Shown here: in pieces, positions 24,601 to 39,600 of the stretch
Position numbering within the stretch: position 1 is the first letter of the stretch
How the letters are laid out: each line of letters opens with the position of its first letter
Made by a program: the position numbers and the translations under genes
The notes under the pieces: generated by a model
The model's input: the letters and a program-made list of their open reading frames with translations, nothing else
Database searches by the model: none
Told to the model about the DNA's origin: nothing
Origin: Diphasiastrum complanatum
Lineage: Eukaryota; Streptophyta; Lycopodiopsida; Lycopodiales; Lycopodiaceae
Direction of reading: 5' to 3'
NCBI GenBank assembly: GCA_029204225.1
Contig: CM055102.1
Span: 30,167,632 to 30,231,631 of the forward strand
DNA: 64,000 nucleotides

Positions 24601-27600
24601 GAGTAACAAAAAACTAACTATTAGATAGGGTTAATATATATAGAGGTAACATTTATCCAGGGTTGACTGTCCTTCTGAAGGTGAGTCATATTGGTCTTGA
24701 ATAGAACCAATTCGAAGTACGAATTCTCACATGCTCCACTAGGATGGAGCTGTGTTGACATTGGTAGGATACATGTTGTAGACTTATTCATAGCTTGATC
24801 TGTAGGTCTGATTCTTCTTGCAAGTGCATTATTCTCTCATGATCACAGTATGCATGTTCATGCATTTGTGGGCAAGTGTTCAAATAATTCATGCATGCAC
24901 TTAGATTAGCCATGCATGTCACTAAATTGGCCATTCCTGTGATTAAGAAGGCTTGCATGTATCTCTGGTTGCATTGAGAGTAATCATATGTACCTTAGTA
25001 ACTTCTACCATAATTTGCAAAACAAAAACACGTGGCACTTATATGGCTTATTTACTGGATTGGTTTGTACTTTGTACAACAGCTCATACCATGCGTTCCG
25101 GAACGAGCACTCCAGAACATTCCGGACCAAGTGTTCGAGAACATTCCAGACAGATTTCTGCTGTCAGGAACGATATTTATTTTTAAAAGTTTTTTTTGCT
25201 AAAAAATCAACAAAAACAGCTAGTAAAATTGAAAAAAACCTAAAAAAAGAGCTGAAAAAACATTTCAGACGAACTAAAAAAGTTTACAATGTGAGGAAAC
25301 AAAAAAAAAAACTCTAAATCTGTTTTTATTGGGGGAAAAAAAACAAATTATCTGAGCTCCAGGAAAACCCTAAATAAAATTTACGGAACATGAAGCCTCA
25401 TACTGTGATGTCGACCTAACAATCAGGACTGGTTAATAATAGACTCTATAATTTACACAGCCTGATTACAGCACTAGATATAGTTTAAACTGCTGAAAAA
25501 GTTCTCCATCTAAAAGAATTCTAAAAGAACTCGTTCAATAAACTGCATGTAGAGTAATTGTAAGGTGGACCATCCAATCTGATTTTTGCAAACATTACCT
25601 GATAAATCCAGCTGACATGCGTAGAATCATGAGCACAGTAAGACCTATCCAAACTCCTAGAAGCCCCAAGAAAGTTGGAGCCCACAGTAAACAAACAGAG
25701 GATATGATTGCAATTATGATCTGCAGAAAAACAGTACTGTCTTAGACTTAACTTTTAACCATATTAAAAATAGAAAATAGTGTTCATGCCACAAATAGAT
25801 AGCCGAAACACAAAATCTGTATCCCAACTATGGTTCTGGCTAGCGATAGAATGATCATAATCCAAAATTACTAACCATTGAGTACGCTGAGTACGCAAAA
25901 TCTGATGCTCCATAAAAAACCCCATCAAAGACAAATGCAAGAGAATTGATAGGCTGTGTAGCAGCAACAAACTGCGGACCACATAACATGAATTGTCAAG
26001 AACGATTCAACTACCTTACTTCAGGTTTCACAATCTATGTAGAATAAAGTTTTCCTAAAGTGAATTAACGTCATTCAAACTGAGCCACTGAGGCTACTTG
26101 AATTACTTGATTTTCAAAAATAGCCTAAGAGTACCGGAATGATGCTTGCTATCAATGCTAACACGCCTGCATCCTTTGTGAATAGTTTAGTGAATGTACC
26201 ACCAACTAATGCAAGAATAACTGCCATAACTAATCCAAAACCAAGGCCAATCTGTACAAACCATCAAAACAAACAAGTCAAGTCATGTAGATAAATTCAA
26301 GTTCAAATGCGGAAATATATACGTCTTGGTGATCAAAACTCATCTCTGTCAAAATAAAAAGTTCACACTTTTTGGTGACTCAAGATTTTTACCTCTCAGT
26401 TCTCTACATATTACATACAGGACATGGAGAATGGAGTTTCTTACAGCTATGACATTTGTCGTGAAAAATCCGACAAGAATAATTGCATTGATACATATCA
26501 ATTCTAGATTCTTGCAGTTATGTAGCAGCAAATCAATGATATTGCTACTCGGTGCACCAAAGAGAGTAACGAGTTGAATCATTAAAAGTATACAAAATGT
26601 GGACTATGTGCTATGACAGCTAACATTACTAGCAGCCTCAGAAAAAAGTGGACGCAGGGATAACCGTGAAGTAGATCATTCAATGAAATCCATTCCACTA
26701 GGAACACCATGTGCAGAGCTATGGCACCCTCCACAAAATATTCTAACATCTCAGAGTTCTTTATAGCTATACAGAAAAAATTTAATCGACTGCTTTCCTA
26801 TCAATACATTTTTAGTTGATATAGTAAGTCATATATGGTTAGACATAGGTGTTTATCACATACTCAAATTTGCTGTGACTGGACAAAGGGAGATTGATAT
26901 CCTTAAATGAAAAGCTTAATATTTATCTATTTTCCAAACAGATATTGGATATGACTCGCTAATATGATCCATAAGTCATTGAAGTGGACCACCTACTTTG
27001 TGGTCTACCAAACCAAGAAATAAAGATTGCATAAGGCAAATGGTCTAGAGGCTCCAAAATGGATCCAACGTCCACGCTACAAACTAAGTTGGTCAGTGCC
27101 CGGGTCTTGCATACTACCCAGACTAGCAATACCACATAAGTTCTAGAATATCGTTCCCTTTGGTCAAACCACCTCCTTGATTGAAAGGAGAAACACCTCG
27201 TAGGATAATCCTAATTCTCTGACGACAGTTTCCCCCTCTTGGTTCAGCATGGGTGCTCGATTAAAACTCTACAATGCTCCAGCAAGTGGCATGTTGGCTA
27301 ACACCTCCTTTCCTCTCCTCTAGGTCTGGATTTCGATTCCACTCAGCCGGAAGAAGGCATTCCAGATAAATTAAACAACTTAACACTATAACTGACCAGC
27401 TATAGGTACTACACCACACCTCTTGTCATGGATGGATGGATGGAGCATTGGCATCTGAAAGCATTGCTCTTCACTGAAATGCTTAGCAAGTGAAGCAAGC
27501 TAGCAAACAATTTGCAGCACCAGGATTGAGGGCACAGAAAGCATCCAAGCAACATACATATTACAAACCAATCAATAGCCTCGGAAAAAGAAACAGAAAC

Positions 27601-30600
27601 ACTGCAAACTCACCATAGACAAAAATGACCCAACAACCAAAACAATACTCCATCCAACTACATGTTAATGCCTTTGAACTTAGCTGGTCCCAAACGACTA
27701 GCTACAGTAAACTAACCTAGAATGGTCAAGCTTAGTTGGTTGTGATACCCTGATTCTACCTTTCACAAAATCAGGTCTTTGCTAGGCCCAGGACATGAAC
27801 ATACCCTTAAATTCGTAAGAGTGACGAAAAGGTTTTTCAGCAGAAGTATAAAAAAGAGACAGGGTCCTGGTAGGCTCAATATTGGAATGAGGATAAGAGT
27901 TTCTGTTGAGAAAAAATAGTCTTCTTGAAGTAAGTCCCAATAAATCAGTGAGCTGATAACATCAAGAGCTTTTAGATCAATGTGCAGAGATGCTTCTTTT
28001 GTTTTTGAATACTTTTCAGAGACAAGCGTGGGAAAGACCATTGTTTGTCGTTTTTTGTTTGGGCTTTACCTGGCTTGAGGGACAGAATCAGATACAAAAC
28101 GACAAGATGCTCACTTTTTGAAACAAGAATAGAGTTTTGAAAGAGAAAATAGAGTGTCCTTGAAGTAAGTCACAACAATTCAGTGAGTTGAATATTGTTG
28201 AGAACTTTCTTGTCCCACTAGATCAACATGCTTTTCTAGATTTTCTACAAACCAGCTTGGGTAAAGATCATTGGTTTTCTGCGGTCTTCATCTGGCTTGA
28301 GGGACACAATTAGATTTAGGACTTCAAAGTCACATTTGCAGGCGTTCTTGTAATAAGTCTCGACAAATCAATAAGATGAATATCATCATAAACTGCTAGT
28401 CTCAACAGATCAATGTGAAGAGCTACCAAACCTTAATGCAATAACTTCACTTTGCATTATCCAAAGAAACATGATACAAGGTTTAGGGCCTTCAAAAGCA
28501 GAAACCATCTCCATTCTGCAATTACAAAAGCCTTCAAAGTATCAAATGGTCATAAGTAAGCCTGGTGATTTATCATGGGAAGAAGAGACGAGAGCAACTA
28601 TGCCTCCAGTTGAAGGACAACGCCTTGGCAGCAGGTACTTGACAAAAATCTCAAGCAAGACACTTAACCAAACCCTTAGTTGAAAGGCCTAAACTCTAGA
28701 CCCTAGGGCCTTGAGCCGAAAACCTTGACCCTGCAGATAATGCATTGGTAACACAGCTTCTGAAGATCTTTAGAAAATGATTGGGCCAAATGTGATGGCC
28801 TAGAAAGCTTGCCATGAATCAAAATGTATATCTATGGCAGCTGTGGACTGTAATCGAAACTCATTTGACAAGAAGTGTTGAGCTCATTGCACTGCACATA
28901 TATCTGAAGCCTATTGGGCAAAAAATCAGCCTTGAGGTTTAAATTATTGACGAGCCACTGTTTTCCAATAAAATTCATTCTTTCCATCATCAAACCGTTC
29001 ATTGATCTCAAGGTTACGTGCCACCAAGCTCGTTAACCACGTCAACAGCCTTTTGGATACTGTATTTCTCCTTTCAAATAACAGGAACCTTAACATACAT
29101 TTACAAGATCATTGCAATATAAAAACAAAAAAAAAGCATATTTGATCACAAGAGATTCAGAGTGCCTACTTGTAGAACTCGAATAGCTGCTTGCTTGGCA
29201 CGGTCAAATTCTTCCCTGGCCAAACCATCAGCAATTATAGCCTGTAAATCAAATCAATATTATCCACCACCACAACTGAATCTTCTCATGCCCACATACT
29301 TTGTGCAATAGCTCCTCAATGAGCACCTTACTAGACCATCCCCAGGAACATTTTGGAAAACTGATGTAAAAATATGTATAAAGTTATATATACAAGGCAG
29401 AGAGAGAAAAAAGAAAGAAAGAAATAAAGATTTAATAACGTCTTTTCCATGCCACAAGGCATATAAGACCAAACCGTACATCAAATAAGATGGAACCCAA
29501 ATGAATCAATGCCATCAAGCAACTTAAGTAAAACAACAGCTAAACTAAGAAGTTAATTTTATAGCCAGGAATATATGGTACAAAGACCACCAACAAGTTC
29601 AGCTAGACATCTCTTCATTTCTCTAACTCTAATTCTATCTCAAAATTCAAACTCTTGTTAATGGCAGTAGGTTTACAATCTACAAAGCTGATAATGCCAT
29701 CACGATAGATAAGCCACTTTCCAGTTGTTATAGCTCTTTGTCTTGCCTTTTTACATTCTTGCAAGTAAGGTCTTCGTCCAAATAACTTTTGTTATCCCGC
29801 AGCTTCGATCTCTGCCCCAACACTTCACAACGGTGGGACACTGAGGTGAAGCACTCTGACAAGAGTATCGGGATCCTTCTTAGGTCGCCAAGCAGTTTCC
29901 ATACCTCTGTTGTGAAACTAAAGATTCTCTTCAAAAACTTCTTAACCCCTCCAACAGCATCTTGAGAATTCATAATACCTCTAACTCGAGCTTTAAGAGC
30001 CTTATGCTCTCGCAGACGGCTCTTAATCAACATGGCTGAGATAAATGAAAGTGAAGGAGGAGGTGGAAGAATAGCATTATTTGAACCTTTAAGTAAATCT
30101 GCCCATGATTGGATAGCCATATGTTGTTCTTTCTTGAGTTCTTCAATGGAGGTATCTAGCATATGGAGGTGCATTTGCACAGCTAGGATCATGAATTTGT
30201 GGTCTTTCTCGGTGGTTGTTAAGATTTTGGAATGACCGTTCTTGGCCTAATAACAAAGATCATAAAGGATGGAGGCAAAGATGCTTTTGGCGTATTCGGA
30301 GTCAACGGAAGAGCTACAGAAAGTTCACTATTACCAAGAATAGGATTTAATGGGGAGATAGGAGCTACAACAAGCATAGAAGCGGAAGGGGGAGTTGGCT
30401 GTGAGGAAGACATTGAAGCAATGCTGGAAATGCAAGATGGCTTAGGAGTAAATGGTTCCTGACATTGCTCACAGCTTAGTGTCTTAGCAGATCCCCCGTG
30501 GCTCCTCTGCAAGCCAGCAATGAAGGCCAGTTGAACCTTAGGTGCAGTCCTGATGGTCAGGGATTCTGCAAAACTTGGATCTGCAGCAACGGAGGAGGCT

Positions 30601-33600
30601 GGTCACATCTCAGCAGTGATGGTAGCTATTGATTCAGTAAGATATTAATCCAGCGAGAGTAGATTGTCTAGAAATCAAAAAACCATTTATACACTGCATT
30701 TTCAAGGGGCTCAATCATTGTAGCATTTAAAAGAATACTGATAGATAGACGTGTACATACAATCAGCATGCAAGTAGAAGATTTTGTAAGTGCAAAATGC
30801 TTGAAGTCCGTCCAATCATGTTAAAATTCTGCGAAAGAAATAAAATAGGGACATTCTACTTCAAAAGATGTGATTTAAATGAATAAAAAATTGGGGGATT
30901 TTTTTCGAAGGAATTTTTTTCTTTTGTTTTTTGTAATTATGTTCCATACATGTGGGACCCGTTCCGTTATGGTTCAAAACAGGTATCTATGCGTCTAACT
31001 TAGGGAGTATAAACTATCTCCAAGGAAAAGGTTGTAACATCTAACAATAGACTGAGTATGAAAGTTACAAAGGTGATCATCGCTAAATAAAAAGCTACAT
31101 AAGAGCACTCATACCACGCGTTTCTATAACCCAAATAGTTAAGAGTATTAACCAGTCAATCTAAATGAAAACCATCATGCCATACTCTGAGACAGACGTT
31201 TGAAGAGGTCTATGATGGTGGATCATGTTGCTGCCATAGGTCGTAGAGGCGTGTGTGAGTCCGTGAAGCTCGTCATGTAGCTCTCGATGTTGTATAGCTC
31301 TCATACCATCAATGCTACACGTCTATGATCAACATAGAATGTCAATGAGCAAACATAATCAACTTCACAAAAGTGAATGTACCTCTCTTGGAACTCATAA
31401 TATAGAGGACACCTAAGAAGAAAATCCTCCTCTGTTTCGACCTCACCAGTTACAAGCTAAGATTCACTAGCTATGCTAGAGAGCAGGACTTAAGCTAGAA
31501 AGCAGGAAGAGAATGCTTAAGGAGGCTAAAGAGGAGCAATCATCATAAACTGCATAAAGGAATACAATGCTGCTTTACTTATACCCTCTCCCTGAATCAA
31601 ATGGAGGATTCAAAAAAGGGAGGGAAAAGGATTTGGAGGGAAAATAGTGCGCCCTCCCAATAGGAGGACCCCCACTCCAAATCAATGTGACCAAGTCCTA
31701 GAAATATAACCAAATAGGGCCCAAGGCCAGTATATGAATAAAAAGGGCCCTTAGGCATGCTTATGCATAATAACAATAAAAGAATGGACGCGGCGAATGT
31801 AATGAGCCAAGTCCATAACTCTCCCCCTGCAGAAAACCAAAGCCCTCCACCGGCTAGCAAGCATAATGACTATCTAAAACAATAACGTAAGCATGCTAAA
31901 TACTGAAAAATCACGAACTAATGGAAATAATGATGGAGAGGACATAAGTCGTCACAACAGATACCCCAAAAGCATCCTAACCGTGTAAAGCAAGTACTAA
32001 GCAAATACGACAATAAAGAATAGTCATAGCTAGCCGAATCATGAAGCAGAGGGAACATCTACAATGACATCTGTAGTAGAGGAGAGAACTAAAGCCATGA
32101 GGGCTCGAGCCTGATCTGCCAATAATGGTGTATGATAAAACACATCAATAGGCTCCCAAGTGGCCTCCTCAAGAGGACGACCATCCCACTGTACTAAAAA
32201 CTGAACCTGCCTACGACGTCGATTGTATTGAAGGCGAACCTGATGGATGGCGGCTGGCAAAAAAGGGAACAGCTCTGGCTCTGTAGGAAATGTGAGATCG
32301 CGAGGAGCATCATAGGCTGAGGCGATCCAAGATACAGTAAGGCCCATAATAGCGTGGTGCAAGCTTCTCAGTAGAAGCGTGACCCTGAACAAAGTGATGA
32401 CGTGCAAAGCGTAACCGGAGGTATCACCAACCTAAAACTCAACATGACGACGATGACGATCAACAGAAGTCTGGTAGCATTGCTGAACATGCTGTAAGTG
32501 AGTAGTAGCCCTAGCAATAAGCTCACGAGCACCGGATAAAAAAGAAGCAATGGTAACTGGTGTATCATCAGGAGGAAGAGGCACCCCTGGCAAAAGTGGA
32601 GCATACCCATGAGCCAATAAGAAAGGTGAAACTCCAGTGCTGGTACTAACAGAGCTATTATAGCTATACTCTTCCAAACATAAATGTTGGTCCCAATCCT
32701 TCCCGGAAGGAGAAACAAAATGTCGAAGGTAATCCTCAAGGATCCGATTAAGGACCTCAGTCTGCCCATCAGCAATAGAATGATAAGCAGTACCCATTAG
32801 AAGCTGTACATCCAAAATACGCATAAGCTATGTCCAGAACGTAGATGTAAACTTACTATCCCGATCAGATAGGATAGTACGTGGCATACCATGCAGGCGA
32901 AAAATATCTGATAGAAAAAGACGTGCACACTGCTCAGCTGTAATAGTACTGCGGACCGGTATAAAGTGTGCCTGTTTCGAGAACCGATCTACCACCACCA
33001 TACAAGAGTCATGACCACGGCGGGTATGAAGAAGACCAAGGATAAAGTCCATAGAAATATCTGTCCACTGGCGATGAGGAATGGGCCAACTCTGGAGCAA
33101 ACCAGCAGACTTAGCACGGGAGTATTTATTACGGGCACAAAAAGGACAATCATGAATAAGATGGGCTAGCTCAGACTTCATGGATGGCCAATAGAGATTG
33201 TCCTTAAGACGTGCATAAGACTTTTGAAAACCAATATGGCCACCAATAGGGGAAGCATGAGCATCAGACAACAACTGAGGACGAATGGAAAGAGAACTGG
33301 GAATACATAAAGCACCATAGTGGTATAAACGATCATCAACAATAGTATAAACCTGGAACTTCCGAGAGGACGAAAGGGGACGAGTATGATAAACATCAGA
33401 AAAGTCAGAACAAGACAAATATGCGGCCGATAAATCATCAAACCAAGAAGGAACTGAAGCAACAATACTATGTAACAATGCAGGAACACGAGATTAAGCA
33501 TCAACGGCCGTGTTTGCCTTGCCTGGACGATACAAAATATCAAAATGAAAAGACTGTAAAAATTGTAACCAACGATATTGACAATCACTAAGATCACGCT

Positions 33601-36600
33601 GAGAAAAAAGATAACGGAGAGACTGATGATCAGTAATAATATCAAAGGGAACACGATACAAATAATGACGCCATTTCTTAAGAGCATGGATGACAACAAG
33701 TAGCTCTTTTTCATGTACAGAGTAACGTTGCTCATAAGAGTGCAAACGACGAGACTCATAAGCAATAACACACTCGGACTGACGGAGAAGAGCGCCTAAA
33801 CCAATAGCACTAGCATCAGTCTCAACAATAAAACGCTGATCAAACTGGGGAAGACACATAAGAGTAGCAGAAACAATGGCATGACGTAAAGCATCAAAAG
33901 CAATTTGACACTCAGAAGTCCAAACAAAGGCATGAGACCTCTTTAGTAACGAATGAAGCAGAGCAGCCACAGTGGCAAAATACTTAACAGGACGACGAAG
34001 ATGGGTTGCCATACCTAAAAACATACGAACAGAATGAACGTCGGTTGGGACAGGCCAATTCTCAATAGCCTGAACTTTTCGAGGATCAAGATGAATATTG
34101 TCATGCCCATGACTGGTCTCGGGTAGCGTGTCCACGCTAGGGGACCGGTTGTAATAGATCCTAACACCACAGTAGGGCAAACACTAACTGATCCACCCAA
34201 CCTTGCCTACTCCCTGATATAGAGTAAGCCCCTCCTAGCCCAGTGTGAGGACTGGTAGCATGCTACTGCCAAGTGTCGGCCACGTGGCACTGACGTGGCC
34301 GACTGCACGTCGGGACCCAACTGGGGGCCCTATCCTGCTGACAGGGTCCCTAGGCTGTGTTAGGCCCGCCATGGCTATGGACCGTGCTGGGGCACACTAC
34401 TCACACTGTCTTGCCCTGTTGGTCATGTACGCTGGACACGACCCTGACTGTGGTATCTGACCTATCTGTGTTCTCTAGGGTTCGGCACTGGTTACGAGCT
34501 CGTAACACTCCCTCCCCCTTAAGAACCGTCTTGGTCCTCTAAGACAAAGTCTGGAAAAATCTTGCGAAGGACGCTGCCTCTTTCCCAAGTGGCATTCTCA
34601 ACAGGCTGATCATTCCACTTAACCAGATATTCTCGGTATAGAGTATGACGAGTCTGCGTCTCTCTACTATCAAGAATTTCCTCTGGTTCATGTGGAGGTT
34701 GTGAGGATCCAATGGGAGAACTAGAACACTGTCCCCTACCAGATTGTCTGATCTGGTTAAGGCTTTTCGTAACTGACTTACATGAAAGACTGGAAAAACC
34801 TTACTGCTGTGTGGGAGTTCTAGTTCATAGGTGACCTCGCCTAGTCTCCTACTGATGGTAAAGGGACCACAATACCTTGGAGACAACTTAGCACACACTC
34901 CTGATTTGAGGGTTTTAGAGTCAACTGGGACTCTCAAGTAGACTTTCTCACCAGTGGAGAACTGCACATCCCGTCTGTGTGGATCTGCATAATGCCTGGC
35001 TCGATCCTGGGATTGTCTAATGCTACGCTTAGCATGTTCTATCATCTGGTTTAGGTCTTCTAAAAAGTTTCTGGCTGCTTCAACTTTTTCTTGTTTAAAC
35101 CCTACAGCTGTGGGTGAGCGTGGCTGAAAACCGTACATCAGCATAAATGGGCTGTATCCCGTAGCTGAATGTTTGGTACTGTTGTAAGCAAACTCTAATA
35201 TCGAGAGATACTCCTCCCAATTAGTCTGCCTCTTGCTGACGTATGCACGAAGCATATCCTCCAGCACTTGATTTACCCTTTCTGTTTGACCGTCCGTCTG
35301 TGGATGGTCGGTGGTACTCATATTAAGTTTAGTATGGAGATGATGGAATACTGCCCTCCAAAAATTTCCAGTAAACTTACTGTCCCGGTCGCTGACTATG
35401 CCGGAAGGTAGACCGTACAATTTAAATAGCCCGTCTACAAACAACCTCGCTAACTCTGGAGCTCTAACGGTTGTTTTGGTCGGAATAAAATGAGCCATTT
35501 TGGTCAGACGGTCAACTGTGACCCATATAGCGTCATTACCCTTTTGGGTTTTAGGCAGGCCTACTATAAAATCCATGGAGATACTCTCCCATTTACCAGC
35601 TGGTATTTCTAAGGGATGCAACAACCCTCCTGCCTTTAAACGCTCTGCTTTATTTACTTGACATTTCTGGCAACTGGTTACATACTGGTGGACGTCCTTT
35701 TTCATACTGGGCCAGAAAAATTGCCTACGAAGAAGCTCATAGGTCTTCTGTATGCCTGGGTGTCCCGCGCTAGGATTGTCATGACATTCATATAGGACCT
35801 GCTGCCTATAATCCTCTGAATTGGGGACACATACTCTATCTCTATAGAGCAAGTACTCATCCTGAATGGAATACTGTTTCCATTTGAATCCTTGAGTCAA
35901 CTGACCCTCAACCACTGGGGTTTGCTTGGGTAATACAGGCTCAGAATCCTCAACGTCATCTGACGACGTATACTCGGACTCATCATCATCCTCAACGGAA
36001 GCTGCCGTATTCTTGGATGAACTGGCACCAGCCCCGGGAACTGGTTCTGGAGTCTGTAACTGTCTGTTCTGGACTGAGTTCCAGATAATAGAGAAGAATG
36101 CATCATGCTGGCATTTCCCTCTCAAGGACTCGAGTAACTCATTACGAATCTGAGTAAAACTCAGCTCGTTTATTATAGGCATTCTGCTAAGGGCATCTGC
36201 TACTGTATTGAATTTTCCACGCCTATATCTGATAGACATGTCAAACTCTTGCATCAACTCTGCCCAACGAGCTTTCCGACCTCTAAGCTCAGGTTGATTG
36301 CAAAGGTATCTGAGACTCTCATGGTCTGTCAGGACCTCAAAGTTGGCACCATATAAATAATGCCTCCAAGTCTTAAGGGCATGGACTATAGAAAAGAGTT
36401 CCTTTTCATAGGCACTGTACCTAGTCTGAGCTGGCTCGAGTTTTTTACTCTCGAACGCAACTGGTCGTCCACCCTGAGTTAGCACAGCGCCTACTGCAAA
36501 GTCGCTAGCATCTGTTTCGACCACAAATGGCTGATTGGGGTCGACGACTTTTAAGACTGGTGCTGTAGCTAAGGCTGTTTTGAGAGCATCAAAGCTCTCC

Positions 36601-39600
36601 TGTTGTGCAGACTCCCAAATGAACTCCTTTCCCTTCCCCTTAAGAAGATTTGTCATGGGGACTGCTATCTGAGCATATTCCTTGACAAATCGTCTGTAAT
36701 ATCCCGCCAGACCAAGAAAGATTTGAAGTTCCAAAATATTCTGAGGTCTCAGCCAACTGAGTATGGCTTTAACCTTATTTGGGTCCATCTTAATCCCATC
36801 TGAAGAGATAATGTGACCCAAATATGCTACTTCTTCAACGAAGAATTCACACTTGGATTGTTTAGCATAAAGCTTATGCTTTCTGAGCAGTCGAAACACC
36901 TTTCTGAGGTGTTTTAGATGCTCCTTCCGGGTTTTGCTGTAAACGAGGATGTCATCTAAAAATACGACTACAAATTTACCCAAGTATGGTCTGAGGACAC
37001 TGTTCATCAAGGTCATAAAGGTAGCTGGAGCATTTGTGAGCCCAAATGGCATCACCTTAAACTCATAATGACCGTGACGAGTCCTAAAAGCTGTTTTCGA
37101 GACATCTTCCGATTTTATACGGACTTGATGATATCCCGATCTGAGGTCTATTTTGCTGAAAAACTTAGCCCCGTCGAGTTGATCAAACAACTCGTCTGCC
37201 CGAGGCATAGGGTATTTATTCTTAATTGTGACTTTATTGAGGGCTCTGTAATCTACGCAAAGACGCCTAGACCCCTCCTTCTTTTTCACCAATAGGACTG
37301 GTGAGGCCCATGGTGAACTACTGGTCTGAATTTGGCCTTTCCCAAGATAGTCTGTTAACTGCCTAGTTATTTCTTCATCCTCTGTTCGGCTGACCCGATA
37401 CGGAGGTTTAGAAACAGGTGCTGTACCTGGTACTAGGTTTATTACATGATCTACCTCTCTGCTAGGTGGTAAACCATGTGGCAAATCTTCAGGAAAAACA
37501 TCTTTAAATTTAGACAATAAAGTTTCTAATTTACTGATTTTCTGCTGAATAGAACTGGAAATAGAAACTTCAGGAATAAACTGAAAGTCACATAAGAATA
37601 CCTGATGGTCTTCGTCTCCGATTAGCTGACAGAGCTCTGAACTGCAGACCATAGGGCTGTTGGGAACATCATGCTCCCCATGCAACTGGATCTCTCGGCC
37701 TTTATACTGAAAGCTGAGGGTGTTCTCCTGATAGTTTCTGTGGAGGGAAGGTCCTAAACTGTAGAGCCAATCTCTCCCGAGAACAATGTCTGTTCGATCC
37801 AGGTGCATTATCTGAAAGTTTATTTGATCTTGGTACCCCTGAATACCAAGATTTAACTTACTTACCATAGTTTCCCATATTTTTTTATCTTCACCCTTAG
37901 CTAATGAAACTATGTACCTATGCTGACTAGGTACTTCTGGTAGTTTAAGCTTTTTAACCAGGGTGTGGTTGATGAAATTATGGGTTGCCCCATCATCAAC
38001 CATGACTCTTACTGACTGGTTACCAACTTTCCCATGCATACGTACTAGGTCATGCGGCCCAAAGCTGAAGGGTCTCGCTAGCATTGCAGAGGTCAGCTGG
38101 CAACAGTGTTCATGATCTTCATGGTACACTTTGATCTCGGAAGCTGCCGAGTCACTGGGGAAACATACAGTCTGAACAAGATGAACTTGTTTTTTATCTT
38201 TCTTATCTTTTTTAGTGAAAGGCCCCTTGGGACACTGTCTGACTGTGTGTCCCTTGCCCATACACGCAAAGCACAAACGTTCTTGTTTGGCTTTCTCAAA
38301 ATCATCTGGTTTTAAGGGCTGTATGAGTGAAGGGCGTTTCTGAGGAGCTTCACCTTTAAATTTATCTTCTTTCTTTCTTTTTAAAAATTTCTTTTTAAAT
38401 TGAAAGTCTTTCTGAGGAAGCTGTTTAGAAAGTGGTTGCTGTCTCGCTCTCTTCCTACCCACTGAATCATCATAGATTTGAGCATATCTGAGAGCTTGCT
38501 CAAGGGTAGTAGGCGAGTTTCTCTGGACCTCTACTTTATATTCATCTTTGAGGCCACGGACAAATCCCCTGATTTTTTGATAGTCATCCATATTTTTAAT
38601 CTTTAAAATTGCCTCTCGATACTGCGAGATATATTGGATGAGGGACTTGTCCATTACTGTTCTTTCCCAGGCTTGCCAGGCTCTATCAAGTTCATTCTCT
38701 GGTAGAAATTCTCTTAGGAAAGCTTCTTCAAAAGCTTTCCATGACCGGGGAGTCTGCCCAGTCTCCTGGAGATTTAACCACCACTTATAGGCCATAGGCC
38801 CTAAAGAAAGACTGGCCTCAATTGCTTGCAAATGGTCAGGGGTCTGTTTAAGAGCATGAATGTTCTTCCATTTGCTGAGGAAGGTTTGTAGAATATCTGC
38901 ATTTCTATCCTTCTCTTCCCCATTAAAAGTAGGAGGCTTTAACTGCCACTGGTACACCCACCGCCTGTTAGAGTTAATGTTTACTTTAGTACCCCTAATG
39001 TTATCATTTAAGATTAAGTAATGATAGTTTGGCCATGCCTGCATGCTATTATAGGGGCCATTACTATTAATAGTAGATCGTATTTTAGGGTCATTACTAT
39101 TTATAGTAAAGTCGTTTTTTAGTCATGCATGTAGGTGGGCGCACTACTACTAGAATAGGATTTGCTTTTATCACTTAGAAACTCATCTTGGGTGTTTACC
39201 CAATATAGGTAGTAATTATAGCGATTAGCTTTTTGTCTTTTGCTATTTGCTTTTTACCTTACACATAGTTTAGAAAAAGTATATATGTAGGCTGGCGTCC
39301 TACTTCATTTGTAATGGGACATAGTTGGAGTACATCTCTTCATCATTGTTGTTCTCTCTCATGTGTATGACTATTGTCTAACAACAATAGGAATCTTGTC
39401 TTGGGTTACTTGTATGATCAAGTCGGTTTTCTAACATGGTATCAAAGCATGGTTCAAGAGTCGAGAGAACAAGGAGGTACTTCAATGAACGGAATCAATT
39501 CATAAGGGATTGATTTGGCCATCATCTTCAAGGAGAAGAGCAGGTGTAGGTGGTGTCCCTAGCCAGCTTTCAAGTTTGATCTTCAACAACAACGGTGGCA

